This document shows, in pieces, positions 42,107-49,686 of a stretch of 64,000 nt of DNA (the first letter of the stretch is position 1; every line of letters begins with the position of its first letter). The notes beneath the pieces were generated by a model that ran no database searches, had not been told where the DNA came from, and saw only the letters and a program-made list of their open reading frames with translations. The DNA comes from Rubrivivax albus. Its GTDB lineage: Bacteria > Pseudomonadota > Gammaproteobacteria > Burkholderiales > Burkholderiaceae_C. Position numbers and translations under genes: made by a program. The stretch lies in assembly GCF_004016515.1 (NCBI RefSeq), contig NZ_SACT01000004.1, forward strand, positions 186,001 to 250,000, read 5' to 3'.

Positions 42107-43402
42107 ATGACCACCTCCGCATCCTCCCCGGCCATCCAGGCGCCTTTCGGCGACCCACCGCGCACGGCGGCATTGCGCCAGCGGCTGGAGGCTTTCATGG
42201 CCGAGCACGTCGAACCGAACGAAGGCCAGGTGGAGGCGGAGAGCGCCGCCCAGTCCTGGCACTCGGCCGCGGGGTGGAACACGCCGCCGACCGTGCAGCG
42301 GCTCAAGGCCCTGGCCCGCGAGCAGGGGCTCTGGAATCTCTTCCTGCCGCATTCGGCACGCGCGCCGGAAGGCCTGTCGAACTACGAGTACGCGCCGCTG
42401 TGCGAGATCATGGGCCGTAACACGTGGGCCAGCGAGATCTTCAATTGCTCTGCGCCGGATACCGGCAACATGGAGACGCTGGATCGCTACGGCAGCGAGC
42501 TGCAGAAGGACCGCTGGCTGGAGCCGCTGCTGGCCGGCGAGATCCGTTCGGCCTTCCTGATGACCGAGCCCGAGGTGGCCTCTTCCGACGCCACCAACAT
42601 CCGCTGCCGCATCGAGCGTGATGGCGACCACTACGTGATCAATGGCCGCAAGTGGTGGAGTTCGGGCGCCGGCCGGCGCCAGTGCCGCCTGCTCATCGTG
42701 ATGGGCAAGACCGACCCCGATGCGCCGCGGCACCAGCAGCAGAGCATGGTCCTCGTGCCGGCGGACACGCCGGGCGTGAAGATGCTGCGGCCGCTGAAGG
42801 TCTTCGGCTACGACCACGCGCCGGTGGGCCACATGGAGGTGCTGCTGGAGAACGTTCGCGTCCCGGTGGACCACCTGCTTCTCGGCGAGGGCCGCGGCTT
42901 CGAAATCGCCCAGGGCCGTCTGGGGCCGGGGCGCATCCACCACTGCATGCGCTCCATCGGCGCCGCCGAGCGCGCCTTCGCACTGATGTGCCGCCGACTG
43001 GCCACGCGCGATGCCTTCGGCAAGGCGCTGGCCGAGCAGGGCGTCTGGCATGAGCGCATCGCCCAGGCGCGCTGCATGATCGAACAGGCTCGCCTGCTCA
43101 CGCTCAAGGCGGCGTGGATGATGGACACCGTGGGCAACAAGGCAGCGCAGGCGGAGATCGCGATGATCAAGATCGTCGCACCCAGCATGGCCTGCCAGGT
43201 GCTGGACTGGGCCATCCAGGCCCACGGCGGCGCCGGCGTCAGCGAGGACTTTCCGCTGGCCTACACTTATGCCGATCAGCGCACGCTGCGGTTTGCCGAC
43301 GGCCCGGACGAGGTGCACCGTCAGGCGCTGGCGCGGCTGGAATTGGCACGCCTGGGCCTGCGCCGCAAGCCCGCGGGCCCACCGGTGACGCGGGGCTGCT
43401 GA
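42107..43402 (+). CDS. Acyl-CoA dehydrogenase family protein (ACAD10/11, LvaC-like)
   Basis: A 431-residue acyl-CoA dehydrogenase fold protein with the family's middle and C-terminal parts: [46 protein letters not shown] sequence and [27 protein letters not shown], then [43 protein letters not shown]. These are closest to ACAD10/11-type enzymes, which with the adjacent APH kinase convert 4-hydroxyacyl-CoA through a phospho-intermediate. The start at 42107 has an AGGAAG Shine-Dalgarno. The synthetase gene begins 2 bp after its stop. Confidence 0.9.
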   Translation: MTTSASSPAIQAPFGDPPRTAALRQRLEAFMAEHVEPNEGQVEAESAAQSWHSAAGWNTPPTVQRLKALAREQGLWNLFLPHSARAPEGLSNYEYAPLCEIMGRNTWASEIFNCSAPDTGNMETLDRYGSELQKDRWLEPLLAGEIRSAFLMTEPEVASSDATNIRCRIERDGDHYVINGRKWWSSGAGRRQCRLLIVMGKTDPDAPRHQQQSMVLVPADTPGVKMLRPLKVFGYDHAPVGHMEVLLENVRVPVDHLLLGEGRGFEIAQGRLGPGRIHHCMRSIGAAERAFALMCRRLATRDAFGKALAEQGVWHERIAQARCMIEQARLLTLKAAWMMDTVGNKAAQAEIAMIKIVAPSMACQVLDWAIQAHGGAGVSEDFPLAYTYADQRTLRFADGPDEVHRQALARLELARLGLRRKPAGPPVTRGC

Positions 43403-43403
43403 G

Positions 43404-45089
43404 GTGGGCGGCGCCGTTGCGAGGCCACACGGCCCCTGGCCAGTCGGTCTACCGAGGCATTGCAGCGTGCCGGCCACCGGTGTCGCCGACAACCTCGCCG
43501 TCAGCGCGCGCCGATACCCGCACAAGGTGGCCGTCCGCTTCTTTGGCCGGGACTTCACCTATGCCGAACTGAACCGGCGCGTCGACTGGCTGGCGGCGCA
43601 TCTGGCCGGGTCGTGCGGCGTGCAGCGCGGTGACCGTGTCGTGCTCTTCCTGCAGAACAGCCCGGCATTCATCGTCGCCTGCTACGCCGTGCTGCGCCTG
43701 GGGGCCGTCGCCGTGCCGGTGAACCCGATGAACCTGGCCGGCGAGTTGCGCTGGGTCGTGCAGGACAGTGGCGCTCGGGTGGCCGTGGTGGCACAGGACC
43801 TGTGGGAGCGCCTTTCGCCATTGCAGTCCGAGGGACTTCTGACGGCGGTGATGCTGGCGCGATACGGGGCCGACCTGCCGACATCACCGGTGCCCGAGCC
43901 GCCCGACGGGCTGGCGGCACCGCGGCTGCCGCTGGACGCACCGGGTCGGGCATGGCTGGAGGACATCGTGGCCGATGCGCCTGCGCCGCAGCCGGCCTGC
44001 ATGGCCGCGGCCGACGTCGGCGGCGAGGACCTGGCGGTGCTGGCCTACACGTCGGGCACCACCGGCCAGCCCAAGGGTTGCATGCTGAGCCACCGGGCGC
44101 TGCAGGCCGCCGCTGCCTGCCTGGTGGCCTGGAACCGCTGGACGCCTGACGCGGTCGCGCTGGCCACGGCACCGTTCTTCCACGTCACCGGCATGGTGGC
44201 GTCGATGCACGTGCCCTTGTACTGCGGCGCCAGCATCGTGCTGCTGCCGCGCTGGGATCGCGGAGCCGCCGCCGAACTCATCGGCCGGCACCAGGTGACG
44301 CACTGGACCAACGTGCCCACGATGGTGACGGACCTGCTGGCCCTGCCCGGCCTGCAGGCAGGCGCGCTGCAGAGTCTGGCCTACACCGGCGGTGGCGGCA
44401 CGGCCATGCCTGCCGCGGTGGCGGCGCGGCTGCACACGCTGACCGGCCTGGAGTACCAGGAGGGCTGGGGCCTGACCGAAGTGGCCGGGGCCATCCACCT
44501 CAACCCGCCTGGCGCCGAGCGGCGCCAGTGCCTCGGGGTGCCAACCTTCGGCGTCGACACCCGCGTCATTGCCACCGACGGCCCTGCCGTCGAACTACCG
44601 CCGGGTGAGCACGGTGAACTGGTCACGGATTGCCCATCCTTGTTCAGCGGCTACTGGCGCAATCCCGAGGCAACGGCGCAGGCTTTCGTCGAGCTCGATG
44701 GACGGCGCTTCTTCCGCACCGGCGACATCGGCCGGGTCGATGCCGACGGCTACTTCCACCTGGCCGACCGGCTCAAGCGCATGATCAATGCGTCGGGCTA
44801 CAAGGTGTGGCCGGCGGAGGTCGAGGCGATGCTGTTCCGTCACCCGGCGGTGCAGGAAGCCTGTGTCGTGGGGGCGCCTGACGCGCACCGTGGCGAGACC
44901 GTGAAGGCCTTCATCGTCCTGCGCCAGGGCTTGGCCGATGCACCGGCAGCGGCCGAGATCTCGGACTGGGCGCGCGAGCACATGGCGGCGTACAAGGTGC
45001 CGCGCATCGTCGAGTTCGTGGCAGCGTTGCCCAAGTCGGGCACCGGCAAGGTCCTCTGGCGGCAGTTGCAGGACGCCGAGCGGGGCTGA
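43404..45089 (+). CDS. Acyl-CoA synthetase (AMP-forming, LvaE-like)
   Basis: A 561-residue ANL-superfamily ligase. AMP-binding motifs are AYTSGTTGQPKGCMLSH (A3), YQEGWGLTEVAG (A5), GDIGRVDADGYFHLADR (A8) and ASGYKVWPAEVEAML. The catalytic Lys is in PKSGTGKVLWRQ near the end. It would activate a carboxylic acid to its CoA ester, feeding the kinase/ACAD pair. A GTG start at 43404 is assumed because it abuts the ACAD stop; a later GTG at 43467 is possible and the first 21 residues have no clear homology pattern. A terminator-like hairpin follows at 45172-45197. Confidence 0.92.
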   Translation: MGGAVARPHGPWPVGLPRHCSVPATGVADNLAVSARRYPHKVAVRFFGRDFTYAELNRRVDWLAAHLAGSCGVQRGDRVVLFLQNSPAFIVACYAVLRLGAVAVPVNPMNLAGELRWVVQDSGARVAVVAQDLWERLSPLQSEGLLTAVMLARYGADLPTSPVPEPPDGLAAPRLPLDAPGRAWLEDIVADAPAPQPACMAAADVGGEDLAVLAYTSGTTGQPKGCMLSHRALQAAAACLVAWNRWTPDAVALATAPFFHVTGMVASMHVPLYCGASIVLLPRWDRGAAAELIGRHQVTHWTNVPTMVTDLLALPGLQAGALQSLAYTGGGGTAMPAAVAARLHTLTGLEYQEGWGLTEVAGAIHLNPPGAERRQCLGVPTFGVDTRVIATDGPAVELPPGEHGELVTDCPSLFSGYWRNPEATAQAFVELDGRRFFRTGDIGRVDADGYFHLADRLKRMINASGYKVWPAEVEAMLFRHPAVQEACVVGAPDAHRGETVKAFIVLRQGLADAPAAAEISDWAREHMAAYKVPRIVEFVAALPKSGTGKVLWRQLQDAERG

Positions 45090-45171
45090 CGCCCCAGCGT
45101 CGAACGGGCACGTTCGCCCGTCGGGTGCCGCAGCACACGGCGCATGCCGCGCCGTGCACCACGGCTTTGCG

Positions 45172-45197
45172 GGGCGGGTGGCCTTCGCCGCCCGCCC
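45172..45197. terminator. Hairpin terminator between synthetase and TRAP genes
   Basis: GGGCGGGTGG / CCGCCCGCCC stem of 10 bp with one G-T wobble and a CCTTCG loop, in the gap between convergent operons. It serves as a bidirectional terminator in all likelihood. No T-run. Confidence 0.65.
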
Positions 45198-45204
45198 GCG
45201 GACC

Positions 45205-46212
45205 TCATTTCATCGCAGCGTTGTAGGCCTCGAGCAGCTTGGCGCGCTTGGGGTCTGCGGCCAGCCAGCCGTCGATGGCCGGGCGGGTGGCGGCACGCCA
45301 GGCCTCCACCGTGGCCGCATCGGGCGTGGTGATCGTGATCTTGCCGGCCTTGACGGCCTCGGCGCGAGCGGCGGCGTTCTGTTCGTCGAACTGCTCACCG
45401 AAGTAGGCGGAGAACGCAGCGCCGGAGACCTTGTCGATGCCGGCCTTGGCCGCGGCGGACAGGCCGTCGTACTTGGCCTTGTTCATCACCACCATCAGCG
45501 GCGACGTGCCCATCGGCACTTCCAGCACGTGGTCCACCGTCTCCATCAGGCGGAAGGACTTGATCGCGTTCCACTCGTTGAACGAGCCGTCGATGACGCC
45601 GCGCGACACGCTCTCGGCCAGGTTGGCGGCCGTGATGCCACCAACGGCCACGGCGCCCATCTTCTCGATGGCCGTCAGCAGGTTCGGTGACGAGGCGCGG
45701 AACTTCTTGCCCTTCATGTCGGCCGGGCTGGCGATCTTGCCCTTGGAGGCCACGCCCTGCGGCGACGTGGTGAACAGGCCGATGATCTTGTACTTGGCGA
45801 AATCGCCGTCCAGCAGGCCCTGCTCGTACATCTTCCACAAGGCCACCGAGCCGGCCTTGGCGGAGGTGACGGTGTAAGGCAGTTCGCCCACCGTGACACC
45901 GGGGAACACGCCGGGGTTGTAGCCGGCGACGATGAAGGCCACGTCGGCCACGCCGTCGGCCACCAGCTGCAGCTGCTGCGCGGGCGAGCGGCCCAGGGTG
46001 CCGCCGGGGAACATCTTGACGGTCACTTCGTTGTTGGTGGCCTCGGCCACGCGGCGGCCCCACTCGGGGAAGACGTTCTTGGTCAGGAACGCCACCGGCG
46101 GCTCGAAGGACGAGAAGCGCAGTTCGGTGGCCGAGGCCACGGAACTCAGCAGGCCGAGCGTCAGGGCAAGGCCGGCAAGGCGGGTCAGACCGGAAAACGG
46201 GCGTACGGACAT
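45205..46212 (-). CDS. dctP: TRAP transporter periplasmic substrate-binding protein
   Basis: A 335-residue exported DctP/TAXI-type binding protein. The signal peptide (RLAGLALTLGLLSSVASA) is followed by TELRFSSFEPPVAFLTKNVFPEWGRRV, FPGGTLGRSPAQQLQLVADGVADVAF and the conserved GKKFRASSPNLLTAIEKMGAVAVGG with the carboxylate-binding Arg of FRASS. It binds an organic acid in the periplasm and delivers it to DctQM. It ends the QMP operon that begins at 48184 under the promoter with the IclR-type box. The gap to dctM is about 110 bp. The ligand is probably the substrate of the neighbouring catabolic genes. Confidence 0.93.
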   Translation of the reverse strand: MSVRPFSGLTRLAGLALTLGLLSSVASATELRFSSFEPPVAFLTKNVFPEWGRRVAEATNNEVTVKMFPGGTLGRSPAQQLQLVADGVADVAFIVAGYNPGVFPGVTVGELPYTVTSAKAGSVALWKMYEQGLLDGDFAKYKIIGLFTTSPQGVASKGKIASPADMKGKKFRASSPNLLTAIEKMGAVAVGGITAANLAESVSRGVIDGSFNEWNAIKSFRLMETVDHVLEVPMGTSPLMVVMNKAKYDGLSAAAKAGIDKVSGAAFSAYFGEQFDEQNAAARAEAVKAGKITITTPDAATVEAWRAATRPAIDGWLAADPKRAKLLEAYNAAMK

Positions 46213-46322
46213 CGTGGGTCTCCTGGGTGTGTCTGGGTGACGTGGGGTTTGAAAACGGCGCGCGGTCGCGGCCCTGCCAAGGGCACGATCCGGCGGACGG
46301 TGGGAGAGGTCAGGGCAGGCCG

Positions 46323-47624
46323 TCACTTCAGCACCGAAGGCAGCCACAGGGTCAGGGTGGGGAAGGCCACGAGCACCGCCAGGCGCACGACGTCGGCCGC
46401 CAGGAAAGGCAGGATGCCCTTGTAGATCGTCTGCAGCGGGATGTCGCGGCGCATCCCGTTGAGCACCATGACGTTGATGCCGATGGGCGGCATGATCATG
46501 CCGATCTCGATGACGATCACGTTGATGATCCCCCACCAGACCAGGTCGTAGCCCAGGTGCTGGATGATGGGGATCACGAACGGCAGCGTGATGATCATGG
46601 CCGCCACTTCGTCGAAGAAGGCGCCCAGCACCACGTACAGCAGCAGCAGCAGGGCGATGATGCCGAAAGCCGGCAGGCCGGTGTCGCCGATCACCTGCAC
46701 CAGCATCGCCGGAGCGTCGGTGACGGTCATGAAGTACGAGAAGATGGTCGCGCCGAAGACCATCACGTAGATCATTGCGGTGGACGTGGCCGCCGACACC
46801 AGCACCGAAGCCAGCGTCTTCCAGGCCAGGCCCTTGCGCGCCATCAGGAAGACGAACGAGATCACGACGCCGACGGCCGCGGCCTCGTTGACCGTGAACA
46901 CGCCGGCGTAGATGCCGCCGAGCACCACCACCGCCAGCAGCACCACGCCCCAGCCCTTGCGGAGCGCGTGCAGCCTCTCGCGCACACCGAGGCGCTGGAA
47001 GCCGGTGGCCGCACCGGGGTTCAAGGTCACCGTGAGCCAGACGGCTGCGGCATACAGGGCCACTGCCAGCACTGCGGGCACCACCGCCGCCGTGAACAGG
47101 TCGACGACGAACTGCTCGGTCAGGATGGCGTAGAGCACCATGATGGCCGACGGCGGCACGATGATGCCCAGCGTGCCCCCGGCGGCCACGGCACCGGAGG
47201 CCAGGCTCGGCGCATAACCGCGCTCCAGCATCTCCGGCAGTGCCACGCGGCCGAACGTGGCGGTGGTGGCAATGCCGGAACCGCACACCGCCCCGAAGCC
47301 GCCGCAGCCCAGCACCGTGGCCGTGGCCAGGCCGCCGCGCCGGTGGCCGAAGAAGGCGTGCGCGATGTTGTAGATGTCGTTGGCCAACCCGGCCGAGGCC
47401 GCCAGGTTGCCCATCAGCATGAACAGCGGGATGACGGCGAGGTCCAGGTTGGTCAGCGTGGCCGCGGGTTCGGAGGCCAGCAGCGACAGCGCCGGCGCCC
47501 AGTCGGCCACCATGGCAAAGCCGCCCACGCCGACGAAGGCCATCGCGATGCCGATGGGCACGTGCAGGAAGATCAGCACCAGCATGAGGCCGAAACCGAG
47601 CGCCGCGATCGTGATCGGGTCCAT
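46323..47624 (-). CDS. dctM: TRAP transporter large permease
   Basis: A 433-residue DctM (PF06808) membrane protein with about twelve helices. LGFGLMLVLIFLHVPIGIAMAFVGVGGF, GSGIATTATFGRVALPEMLERGYAPSLASGAVAAGGTLGIIVPPSAIMVLYAILTEQFVVDLF and INVIVIEIGMIMPPIGINVMVLNG are standard TRAP-M signatures. With DctQ and DctP it imports an organic acid with sodium. The start ATG at 47624 is 2 bp after the dctQ stop. No defects are seen. Confidence 0.95.
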   Translation of the reverse strand: MDPITIAALGFGLMLVLIFLHVPIGIAMAFVGVGGFAMVADWAPALSLLASEPAATLTNLDLAVIPLFMLMGNLAASAGLANDIYNIAHAFFGHRRGGLATATVLGCGGFGAVCGSGIATTATFGRVALPEMLERGYAPSLASGAVAAGGTLGIIVPPSAIMVLYAILTEQFVVDLFTAAVVPAVLAVALYAAAVWLTVTLNPGAATGFQRLGVRERLHALRKGWGVVLLAVVVLGGIYAGVFTVNEAAAVGVVISFVFLMARKGLAWKTLASVLVSAATSTAMIYVMVFGATIFSYFMTVTDAPAMLVQVIGDTGLPAFGIIALLLLLYVVLGAFFDEVAAMIITLPFVIPIIQHLGYDLVWWGIINVIVIEIGMIMPPIGINVMVLNGMRRDIPLQTIYKGILPFLAADVVRLAVLVAFPTLTLWLPSVLK

Positions 47625-47626
47625 GG

Positions 47627-48184
47627 TCAGAGCGCTCCGTCGGCTTCGTCGCCATCCACGGCCGCAGCCGGGCCGATGGGGGAACGGTCAGGCCAGATCA
47701 GCCGGGTGATGTCGGTCAGGGCCACCATCGCCTGCGTCAGCACAGCCACGCAGAACAGGGCCGTCGCAGCCCACCACCAGGGCCCGACCGGCCACTTCAG
47801 CACCCAGGTCTTCTGCCCGGACGCCGTGATCGACTCGGCATAGGGCACGAAGCGCCAGGTCAGCAGTACGAAGAACAACAGCGTGGCGGCGCTGGCGAAG
47901 CAGTCCAGGCCGATGCGCAGCCGTCCGCCCAGCGTCTCGCCCAGCACTTCGATGGCGATGTTTTGCTTGGTGAGCAGTGCATTGGGCATGCAGGCCGCGA
48001 TCACGACGGCCATCAGCACGGCATAGACGTCGTTGACGCCCTGCAACGGGTAGTCCACCAGCGCCCGCAGGGCGATGTCGGCCACGACCAGCAGCGACAG
48101 GACCAGCAGGCCGGCGAGGCCGACCAGCGCCAGGGCGTGGGCGACGCGCTCGGTCGAGCGGTGGAGTGTGGCCAGCAGGGTCAT
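47627..48184 (-). CDS. dctQ: TRAP transporter small permease
   Basis: A 185-residue DctQ with four membrane helices (HALALVGLAGLLVLSLLVVADIALRAL, VNDVYAVLMAVVIAACMPNALL, SAATLLFFVLLTWRFVPYAES, WWWAATALFCVAVLTQAMVAL). Features such as NDVYAVLMAVVIAACMPN and QKTWVLKWPVGPWWW are typical. First gene of the operon, 116 bp after the promoter at 48300-48328. It is spatially separate from the IclR gene (13 kb) yet shares its operator motif. Confidence 0.92.
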   Translation of the reverse strand: MTLLATLHRSTERVAHALALVGLAGLLVLSLLVVADIALRALVDYPLQGVNDVYAVLMAVVIAACMPNALLTKQNIAIEVLGETLGGRLRIGLDCFASAATLLFFVLLTWRFVPYAESITASGQKTWVLKWPVGPWWWAATALFCVAVLTQAMVALTDITRLIWPDRSPIGPAAAVDGDEADGAL

Positions 48185-48282
48185 GGCTTCACCGGCGAAC
48201 CCGGCGCGTCACGCCCAACGCACGTCAGCGGGGCCTTGACCGCCACGACAAGCGGCTGCTGTCTCCATGGATGTGTTTTCAT

Positions 48283-48301
48283 AATCTCGAATAACGAGAT
48301 T
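48283..48301. promoter_or_regulatory. IclR-type operator AATCTCG-N5-CGAGATT (TRAP operon copy)
   Basis: The same 7-bp arms as at 35377-35395. Read on the opposite strand, the 5-bp centre is also the same (TTATT). Alignment of the surrounding 50 bp shows that the -35 hexamer and most of the spacer are shared. It lies just after the -10 of the dctQ promoter. Confidence 0.75.
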
Positions 48302-48328
48302 TAAGATGATTTGACTGACCTGCGTCAA
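48300..48328 (-). promoter_or_regulatory. Sigma-70 promoter of the TRAP operon
   Basis: On the minus strand TTGACG (48328-48323), 17-bp spacer, CTTAAA (48305-48300). It reads toward dctQ. The sequence GGGTTGACGCAGGTCAGTC is identical in both this promoter and the FAH promoter, a strong sign of a common origin or a shared activator site. Confidence 0.75.
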
Positions 48329-48373
48329 CCCGGATCAACCACCGGGGCGGTTGTCCGGCGGCACAGGTTGCTG

Positions 48374-48400
48374 ATTTCAGACGGATTGTCCGACTGAAAT
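48374..48400. promoter_or_regulatory. 27-bp palindrome sharing the GntR operator core
   Basis: ATTTCAG-N-CGGA-N3-TCCG-N-CTGAAAT, with 11 of 11 paired positions matching. Its centre (48382-48393), read on the minus strand, is TCGGACAATCCG, the same as in the palindrome beside the GntR gene (40920-40931). It is a candidate GntR site 135 bp before the aldolase start. A hairpin role is possible but less likely. Confidence 0.55.
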
Positions 48401-48534
48401 TCTGGATGCTGGCGTGCCGCTCGGCGACAGAGAAAACCCGTGGCGGGGCGGGTGGGGCGGCATCCCGCTCTCGACGGCCGTCGCCGCGACAATGGCGGCC
48501 TACCCCGTTTCATGGATCCAGCCCGGGAGTCCGG

Positions 48535-49671
48535 ATGCCCGCCCTGCACGACCTGCCCACCCCCAGCCTGGTACTCGACCGACCGCGCCTGCAGCGCAAC
48601 ATCGACCGCATGGCCGACCGCTGCGCCGAACTCGGCATCTGGCTCCGACCCCATCTGAAGACGCCCAAGAGCATCGACGTGGCACGCCTGCTGATGGCGC
48701 GCCAGGCGCGCGGCATCACGGTGTCCACGCTGGCCGAGGCGGAGTACTTCGCCCGCCATGGCCTGCACGATCAGTTCTACGCCGTGCCGCTGGCGGCCGA
48801 CAAGATCGGGCGCATCGCGGCGCTGGTGCGCGGCGGCACCACCGTCCTGTGCGTGGCGCACGATGCCGACGCGGTGCCGGCCTACGCCGCGCGCGCTGCC
48901 GCCGAAGGCATCGTGCTGCCGCTGGTGATCGACGTCGACGTGGACCACCATCGCAGCGGCATCGCCGCCGGCGACCCGGCCTTCCCGGCGATGGCGCGGG
49001 CCATCAATGCGGCGCCGTCGCTGGCACTGCGCGGGATCATGGTCTACGCCGGCGCCAGCTACGACGCGCCGGACACCGACGCCATCGCCGCGCTGGCCGA
49101 GCGCATCCGCGCCGGCGGCGTCGCCGCGCGCGACCTGTTGCATCGCGAGGGGCTGCCCTGCGACATGGTCAGCTACGGCTCCAGCCCCGGCACCTTCTTC
49201 GCGCGTTCACTCGACGGGCTCAGCGAGAGCCGGGCCGGTGTCTACCCGTTCCAGGACCTGTTCCAGGCCGGCCTCGGCGCCTGCGCGGTGGACGACATCG
49301 CGCTGAGCGTGCTCACGCAGGTCACGGGCCGCCAGCCGGCGCTGAACCGGTTCTTCGTCGATGCCGGCGGCCTGGCCCTGAGCAAGGACCGCTCGACCGC
49401 CGGGCACGCGTTCGACGCCGGCTACGGCCTGGTGTGCGACGAGGATGGCATCCCGATCGGCGACCTCATCGTCAGCGCGGCCAGCCAGGAGATCGGCACC
49501 GTGACGTCACGGCAGGGCGCCACGCTCGACATGGCCGCCTTCCCGCCCGGACGCCGGCTGCGTATCCTGCCCAACCACAGCTGCTTCACGGCGGCGGCCT
49601 ACGAGCGCTACAACGTCGTCGACGGCGGCCACGAGGTGACCGCCGTCTGGGACCGCGTCAACGGCTGGTAG
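48535..49671 (+). CDS. D-threonine aldolase / D-serine dehydratase (DSD1)-like PLP enzyme
   Basis: A 378-residue fold-type III (alanine-racemase-like) PLP enzyme. LPTPSLVLDRPRLQRNIDRMADRC opens the barrel. RPHLKTPKS holds the PLP lysine (about residue 43). VLPLVIDVDVDHHRSGI and MVSYGSSPGTFF follow, and the C-terminal domain has LPNHSCFTAAAYERYNVVDGG with the His and Cys of a metal site. These are features of D-threonine aldolase and eukaryotic-type D-serine dehydratase. It would cleave a D-3-hydroxyamino acid. It lies divergent from the TRAP operon. The substrate is uncertain. Confidence 0.9.
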   Translation: MPALHDLPTPSLVLDRPRLQRNIDRMADRCAELGIWLRPHLKTPKSIDVARLLMARQARGITVSTLAEAEYFARHGLHDQFYAVPLAADKIGRIAALVRGGTTVLCVAHDADAVPAYAARAAAEGIVLPLVIDVDVDHHRSGIAAGDPAFPAMARAINAAPSLALRGIMVYAGASYDAPDTDAIAALAERIRAGGVAARDLLHREGLPCDMVSYGSSPGTFFARSLDGLSESRAGVYPFQDLFQAGLGACAVDDIALSVLTQVTGRQPALNRFFVDAGGLALSKDRSTAGHAFDAGYGLVCDEDGIPIGDLIVSAASQEIGTVTSRQGATLDMAAFPPGRRLRILPNHSCFTAAAYERYNVVDGGHEVTAVWDRVNGW

Positions 49672-49686
49672 ACGCCAGGCGCCGCC

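Larger units (their letters stand above)
48185..48534. promoter_or_regulatory. Control region between TRAP operon and the aldolase gene
   Basis: A 350-bp gene-free region with three elements: the IclR-type operator (48283-48301), the promoter reading toward dctQ (48300-48328), and a large palindrome (48374-48400). It probably controls both divergent operons. The stretch 48401-48534 shows nothing else that I can recognise. Confidence 0.6.

Noticed and set aside
46237..47843. 538-codon plus-strand frame across dctM and dctQ
   Set aside because: His/Gln/Arg-rich antisense shadow; dctM and dctQ on the minus strand have clear membrane and TRAP motifs.
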